Positions 15,936-19,165 of a stretch of 19,165 nt of DNA are shown piece after piece. The position numbers were made by a program, and so were the translations under genes. The DNA lies in the NCBI GenBank assembly GCA_016650115.1, contig JAENWI010000008.1, forward strand, positions 1 through 19,165, read 5' to 3'. Numbering within the stretch: the stretch's first letter is position 1; every line of letters starts with the position of its first letter. Below the pieces are notes generated by a model. That model did no database searches. It was not told the DNA's origin and was given only the letters and a program-made list of their open reading frames with translations. This stretch comes from Peptostreptococcaceae bacterium. GTDB taxonomy: Bacteria > Bacillota > Clostridia > Peptostreptococcales > Anaerovoracaceae.

Positions 15936-17693
15936 TTATAAATTTTTCTTCATTTCTTTTTGTATGCAGACGAGTGCCTCTTCCGGCATCATTTCAACTT
16001 GTGCTCCGGCAGTTGTTAAATGCCCACCTCCGCCCAGTTTCTCCATAACCGTTTGTACGTTTATTTCTCCAAGGGATCTTGCACTTATTACGGTTTTACC
16101 TTTTTCTGAAGTCCCTGCAACAAAACTGGCTCTGACACCCTTTATTGCCAAAAGCTCGTCAGCCGCCTGCGCATTAATTACCTGCATGTCAGGGTGAAAA
16201 CCCTCGCAGGTTGAATAGGCTATTCCATCCTTGGAAATCTTAGCATTTACTATAGCATTCGCTCTTAGCTTGAATGATTCAACATCCGTCTGAAAATAAC
16301 GTTTAACGCTTGTTGTGTCAGCTCCTGAACGTCTTAACCAGGAAGCAGCTTCAAAAGTTCTAACGCCTGTTTTTACAGAAAATCTGTTTGTATCAACTGT
16401 AATTCCGGCCAGCAGGGCTTCCGCCTCAAATTTAACAATGCTTTTTTTCTCAAGGGAATATTGAAGAATCTCTGTCACCAGTTCTGATGTTGATGATGCA
16501 TAAGGCTCCATATATGCAAGAGTTGCATTTTCAATACTGTCTTCTGCCCTTCTATGGTGATCTATCACTGCTATTCTATCTGTTTCATCAAGAAGTTCCT
16601 GGCATTCAACCAAACTGGGTCTATGGGTGTCCAAGACGACAACAAGTGTCTCATTGTCCACGAGAGCAAGGGCTTTTTCATTATTTATAAAGCTATATGT
16701 CTCTTTATCCCTGGCAAGGGAGTAAACTTCCTGAAGCGTTTCGTTATAAGCATTAATTATTATATGAACATCCTTGTTTCTTGATGCAGCGATCCTGAAA
16801 ATACCAAGCGCCGACCCAAAAGAATCCATATCCGGATATTTATGTCCCATGATCAAAACTTTTGAGGATTGGTCGATCAACTGTCTGAGCGCATGGGCAA
16901 CTATTCTCGATTTGCCTTTATTTCCTTTCTCAACAGTTTGCATTTTGCCGCCATAATATTCAATTTTGCTTCCCTTTTTTACTACAGCCTGATCTCCACC
17001 TCTTCCAAGAGCTAAATCCAAAGCATCTGTCGCATATTGATCTGTTTGTGCCGGCGTTTTCCCACCTACACCAATTCCAATGCTAAGGGTTACCGGGAAA
17101 TCAGCCTCTGTTTCAATTTCTCTTATATCATCAAGAATAGGGAATTTACTTTCGACAAGCTTTTCCATATACTGATTTTCAAAAACAATGAAATATACAT
17201 GATCCTTATGCTTTGTAATAGAAGCGTTTATTTTCAAACACCACTGCCTGATGGTTTTATCAACATTGGATATAATCGAAAGTCTCATTTCATCCGAATT
17301 ATTAGATGTCAACTCATCGAAATTATCAACATTAATTGTACCCATACATGGTTTTTCATCATTATATTTTATTTTCAAGGTTTCATAATTGGTAACATCA
17401 ATAAAATATAGTCCAAATGACGAATCCTCTTCCTCCCCCATGCTTGAAACCTGTACTTTAAATTTTTTGTCATTTCTATCAAGTATAAGACTCTTTTCTC
17501 CTTTTGCGCTTTTTAATAAGTCAGTAAACTTAATCCCTGTTAAAGCAAAAATGTCGGCATCTTTTATACCATCATACTTGAAAACTTCATCAATTTTTCC
17601 ACTCGCTCTGGTCACCTTCCCGTTGGAATTTATAATACACATGGGTATGGGAACATAGGCGGCCAGCAATTTCGCTATTCTTTTCTCTGCCAT
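15936..17693 (-). CDS. gdpP: GdpP-type cyclic-di-AMP phosphodiesterase lacking a membrane anchor
   Basis: 585-residue DHH-family phosphodiesterase, expected to hydrolyse c-di-AMP to pApA. Order: short start, PAS-like domain (about 14-100), degenerate GGDEF-like domain (about 112-245, no GGDEF motif, ending SIGIGVGG), DHH domain (about 275-440) and DHHA1 domain with GGGGH (554-558). Metal ligands are complete: His284, Asp288 and Asp290 in GHKYPDMDS, Asp355 in DTHRP, Asp378-His379-His380. Typical GdpP proteins are about 650-660 residues, with two transmembrane helices before the PAS. Here the PAS begins about 14 residues from the Met and there is no hydrophobic segment. TGAGGAG precedes the ATG at good spacing, and the promoter at 17750-17778 leaves no room for an upstream anchor. 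Confidence 0.9.
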   Translation of the reverse strand: MAEKRIAKLLAAYVPIPMCIINSNGKVTRASGKIDEVFKYDGIKDADIFALTGIKFTDLLKSAKGEKSLILDRNDKKFKVQVSSMGEEEDSSFGLYFIDVTNYETLKIKYNDEKPCMGTINVDNFDELTSNNSDEMRLSIISNVDKTIRQWCLKINASITKHKDHVYFIVFENQYMEKLVESKFPILDDIREIETEADFPVTLSIGIGVGGKTPAQTDQYATDALDLALGRGGDQAVVKKGSKIEYYGGKMQTVEKGNKGKSRIVAHALRQLIDQSSKVLIMGHKYPDMDSFGSALGIFRIAASRNKDVHIIINAYNETLQEVYSLARDKETYSFINNEKALALVDNETLVVVLDTHRPSLVECQELLDETDRIAVIDHHRRAEDSIENATLAYMEPYASSTSELVTEILQYSLEKKSIVKFEAEALLAGITVDTNRFSVKTGVRTFEAASWLRRSGADTTSVKRYFQTDVESFKLRANAIVNAKISKDGIAYSTCEGFHPDMQVINAQAADELLAIKGVRASFVAGTSEKGKTVISARSLGEINVQTVMEKLGGGGHLTTAGAQVEMMPEEALVCIQKEMKKNL

Positions 17694-17749
17694 TTTATCT
17701 CCTCAAGTTTGATCAGGATTTGCTTGAAAATTAGATTTGTTGAAAACAT

Positions 17750-17778
17750 ATTATACCATAAAGCGACTTTTATTTCAC
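17750..17778 (-). promoter_or_regulatory. Sigma-A-type extended -10 promoter for the gdpP-rplI-dnaB block
   Basis: On the - strand, a perfect TATAAT (17750-17755) is preceded directly by TGG, giving an extended -10. After a 17-base spacer lies GTGAAA (17773-17778), a 4/6 match to the -35 consensus. The -35 overlaps the stop codon of the yybS-like gene (17775-17777). Predicted transcription starts near 17742, leaving a leader of about 50 bases before gdpP. It is the best promoter match I found in the window, but I made no exhaustive search inside genes. Confidence 0.75.
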
Positions 17779-18518
17779 TTATTTTCTAGTTTTTGTCGTA
17801 TTCCAACCAACAAGTCGAAAAATCCAAAGAGTGCTAAAAATTTTCTCCCAAATGGAGATACGAAAAGCATAATATAAATAGCCCATCTTAAAATTTTATT
17901 CATTTTCTTTTGTTTTGTCGTGTATATCACAACCGCAAAACCTTGTACTGCAAATACAAATTCAATGATGGCCTGCACATTTAAAAGCATCGCATCTTCC
18001 GATACAATTTTCAGGCCCACAACCATCCAAGAAAGCACGTATATCAAAAGACACCCATAAATAGCTCTTCTCGGTAATGAAAAATCAGAAAAATCAGGAA
18101 GCATCAAAACTTCCTTGCCTCTTTTCTTCATATTGTTTGATATCAGCTTATAATCAAAATATGAAAATATCAGTCCCCAGCAAATCATTGTGGAAGGAAT
18201 CATATTTATTGCGACTGCATATGCCTCAGTAAGCAGGTTTGCCGCCTCAACCTTGCCAATTCCTTGGAGTCCCGCAATTTTCAACAAATTTGGTGTTTCT
18301 ACTATTGTTTTTACAGTTAAATCAATTTCCTTTAAAATTAATGCTCCTAAAGGTTCTCCCGTTGCCCATGCAAAACCAAATAACATGACAAGTAGAAACC
18401 CCAAAACTAAAGCACTTTGCAGTATTACAGCATATGGCACATTGTTTTTTTTAATGCCTGCTAGAACTATAATAAGCGGTAATATAAATGTCAAAAGCAT
18501 TATTGTAAATAAGTACAT
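17775..18518 (-). CDS. DUF2232 (YybS-like) membrane protein, apparently short at the N-terminus
   Basis: 247-residue polytopic membrane protein with about six hydrophobic segments (roughly 5-22, 30-50, 100-120, 150-172, 180-200 and 210-235). Position directly before gdpP-rplI-dnaB and the C-terminal hydrophobic pattern, ending in a small RQKLENK tail, fit the DUF2232/YybS family, whose function is unknown. Such proteins are usually about 300-320 residues with several extra N-terminal helices, so roughly 60-80 residues seem missing. The ATG has AGGAG six bases upstream. That site overlaps the end of the butyrate kinase relic, so the present start may be secondary after loss of the original 5' end. 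Family assignment rests largely on synteny. Confidence 0.65.
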   Translation of the reverse strand: MYLFTIMLLTFILPLIIVLAGIKKNNVPYAVILQSALVLGFLLVMLFGFAWATGEPLGALILKEIDLTVKTIVETPNLLKIAGLQGIGKVEAANLLTEAYAVAINMIPSTMICWGLIFSYFDYKLISNNMKKRGKEVLMLPDFSDFSLPRRAIYGCLLIYVLSWMVVGLKIVSEDAMLLNVQAIIEFVFAVQGFAVVIYTTKQKKMNKILRWAIYIMLFVSPFGRKFLALFGFFDLLVGIRQKLENK

Positions 18519-18527
18519 CTTTTTCTC

Positions 18528-18724
18528 CTAGTATTCTTTGACGGCCACTTCGCTTAACTCAACCGATGTTACGGCATCATAAATATATATGGGTATTTTA
18601 AGAGGATCTCCAATGGCTTTTGCAATTTTTCATCCTCATAAAGTGCAACTTTTGTTGATGTTGATCCTGGATTGACTGAAAGAATATAGTATATATAATT
18701 TCCTCCTTTAATTCCATTTTCCAT
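18528..18724 (-). pseudogene. buk: Decayed butyrate kinase fragment
   Basis: Read on the - strand, an ideal GGAGG (18702-18706) is followed after 7 bases by ATA (18692-18694) where a start codon belongs. The text then runs YYILSVNPGSTSTKVALYEDEK, carrying NPGSTSTK, the N-terminal phosphate-binding signature of butyrate kinases. At an A-run near 18625-18632 the frame shifts. The next frame gives AKAIGDPLKIPIYIYDAV followed by VELSEVA, resembling the segment about 110-130 residues into butyrate kinase (IPxYIVDPVVVDE). So some 90 codons between, and the rest of the gene, are missing. The first frame hits a stop after about 15 wrong codons, and the second ends in the TAG at 18528-18530. An in-frame ATG exists at 18722, but it lies upstream of the ribosome binding site. 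Confidence 0.75.
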
Positions 18725-18728
18725 TGTA

Positions 18729-18757
18729 ATTATACACCATTTGCACTATTAAATAAA
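18729..18757 (-). promoter_or_regulatory. Possible promoter before the butyrate kinase relic
   Basis: A perfect TATAAT reads on the - strand at 18729-18734, but the best -35 at 17 bases (TTTATT, 18752-18757) matches the consensus poorly. It lies between the rpsR terminator and the relic's ribosome binding site. It could be the old promoter of the lost kinase gene, now feeding the yybS-like gene. Expected transcription start is near 18722. Confidence 0.4.
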
Positions 18758-18762
18758 GGTAT

Positions 18763-18792
18763 AAAAAAACAGGTGCTGTTGTCCAACACCTG
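18763..18792 (-). terminator. Rho-independent terminator after rpsR
   Basis: On the - strand CAGGTGTTGGACAACAGCACCTG can fold with CAGGTG pairing CACCTG (18787-18792 with 18770-18775), two further pairs inside past one mismatch, and a five-base loop. Seven T follow directly (18763-18769). It starts 12 bases past the rpsR stop, so the ribosomal operon ends here and the genes further left need their own promoters. Confidence 0.9.
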
Positions 18793-18804
18793 CTTCATTT
18801 TTAA

Positions 18805-19044
18805 TTAATCCGTTGTATAAGGTAGTAAAGCAACAATTCTTGCTCTCTTTATTGCTGTTGTAACAGCTCTTTGATGAGTGGCACAAGTTCCAGTTATTCT
18901 TTTAGGAAGAATCTTACCTCTTTCGGTAATATACTTCTTCAGCTTTTCTACATCCTTGTAATCTATTGTTTCAGTTTTATCAGTGCAGAACTGGCATACT
19001 TTTTTTCTTCTCATGCCACCGCCACCTCTTCTTTTATCCATCAT
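18805..19044 (-). CDS. rpsR: 30S ribosomal protein S18
   Basis: 79-residue S18 of the small-subunit platform, which binds with S6. The family core is clear: a Gly/Arg-rich start, RRKKVCQFC, DYKDVEKLKKYITERGKILPRI-like text (here with KILPKRITGTC), and QRAVTTAIKRARIVALLPYT. Cys residues in CQFC and TGTC suggest the zinc-binding form of S18. Two adjacent ATGs (19042-19044 and 19039-19041) are possible starts; I took the first, which has AAGGAGAG about 9 bases upstream. The usual order rpsF-ssb-rpsR is supported by the ssb end just upstream. Confidence 0.97.
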   Translation of the reverse strand: MMDKRRGGGGMRRKKVCQFCTDKTETIDYKDVEKLKKYITERGKILPKRITGTCATHQRAVTTAIKRARIVALLPYTTD

Positions 19045-19152
19045 GAGATTAGCTCTCCTTTCTATATTCTATTATTCTTTGTAAACTTTTGCAGTCATTC
19101 AATTCACAAGAGAATTACTGTTCCAGTATATTACTGTATAAATTGTTGGTCT

Positions 19153-19165
19153 TTAAAACGGAATG
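19153..19165 (-). CDS. ssb: 3' end of single-stranded DNA-binding protein gene (partial)
   Basis: The last bases of the window read ATT CCG TTT TAA on the - strand, that is Ile-Pro-Phe-stop, after a C that would end an Asp codon. The acidic tail ending Asp-Ile-Pro-Phe is the conserved protein-interaction tip of bacterial SSB, and ssb normally precedes rpsR in Firmicutes. Only four codons are visible, so the call rests on this tail plus gene order. The 108 bases between this stop and rpsR hold a small CAGTA/TACTG hairpin and no clear gene. Confidence 0.6.

Noticed and set aside
15487..16197. Long (236-codon) + strand frame opposite rplI and gdpP
   Set aside because: It is antisense to two well-recognised genes, has low-complexity Ser/Phe-rich text typical of a reversed coding strand, and no ribosome binding site.
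19045..19152. Small CAGTA/TACTG hairpin between ssb and rpsR
   Set aside because: Only five pairs with a three-base loop and no T-tract; not convincing as a terminator or protein-binding leader.
1..19165. tRNA genes, CRISPR arrays, insertion sequences, phage or toxin-antitoxin genes
   Set aside because: I looked in the few gaps and found no repeat-spacer pattern, cloverleaf, transposase text or terminal inverted repeats; the window is almost fully packed with housekeeping genes.

Overview
This is an AT-rich window with a dense Firmicutes gene layout. Shine-Dalgarno sites are strong, starts include several TTG codons, and there are TAATG and ATGA stop/start overlaps. Gene content (a WalR/WalK pair, a GdpP-type phosphodiesterase, DnaD-domain protein, RNase M5, an LtaS-type sulfatase, a 'hybrid-cluster-associated' redox-disulfide protein and a butyrate-kinase relic) points to an anaerobic member of the Clostridia. 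I cannot name the species.

Left block (about 1-4350, + strand): a shikimate/chorismate operon. It contains aroA (EPSP synthase), aroC (a short, divergent chorismate synthase), an AroQ-type chorismate mutase, a fused shikimate dehydrogenase-shikimate kinase, and a RidA-family imine deaminase. Genes abut or overlap by a few bases, and a strong hairpin terminator closes the operon at 4316-4350. A leader with nested inverted repeats precedes aroA, which has no clear ribosome binding site.

Right block (17693 down to 4450, - strand): twelve colinear genes with almost no intergenic space, read from an extended -10 promoter at 17750-17778. In order of transcription they are: gdpP-like c-di-AMP phosphodiesterase, rplI, dnaB, a small DUF1858 protein, a DnaD-domain protein, a LysM/G5/M23 cell-wall hydrolase, walR, walK, a DivIC-like division protein, rnmV, rsmA, and an LtaS-like phosphoglycerol transferase. 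The block joins nucleotide signalling, replication, wall synthesis and hydrolysis with their two-component regulator, cell division and rRNA maturation. It converges on the aro operon.

Far right (about 17775-19165, - strand): the last codons of ssb, then rpsR with its own terminator, then a decayed butyrate kinase fragment, then a DUF2232 (YybS-like) membrane protein that looks short at its N-terminus. This is the usual rpsF-ssb-rpsR / yybS-gdpP-rplI-dnaB order of Firmicutes, with an intrusion and decay between rpsR and yybS.

The most interesting points are four. First, the DnaD-domain protein carries, at its C-terminus, what looks like the N-terminal helicase-binding and zinc-ribbon part of a DnaC/DnaI loader, without the AAA+ ATPase. 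Second, the butyrate kinase relic has an internal deletion, a frameshift and a lost start codon behind a perfect ribosome binding site. Third, the GdpP has no membrane anchor and sits next to a short YybS. Fourth, an in-frame run of nine G lies in walK. I found no phage, transposon, CRISPR array or wholly new multi-gene system here.
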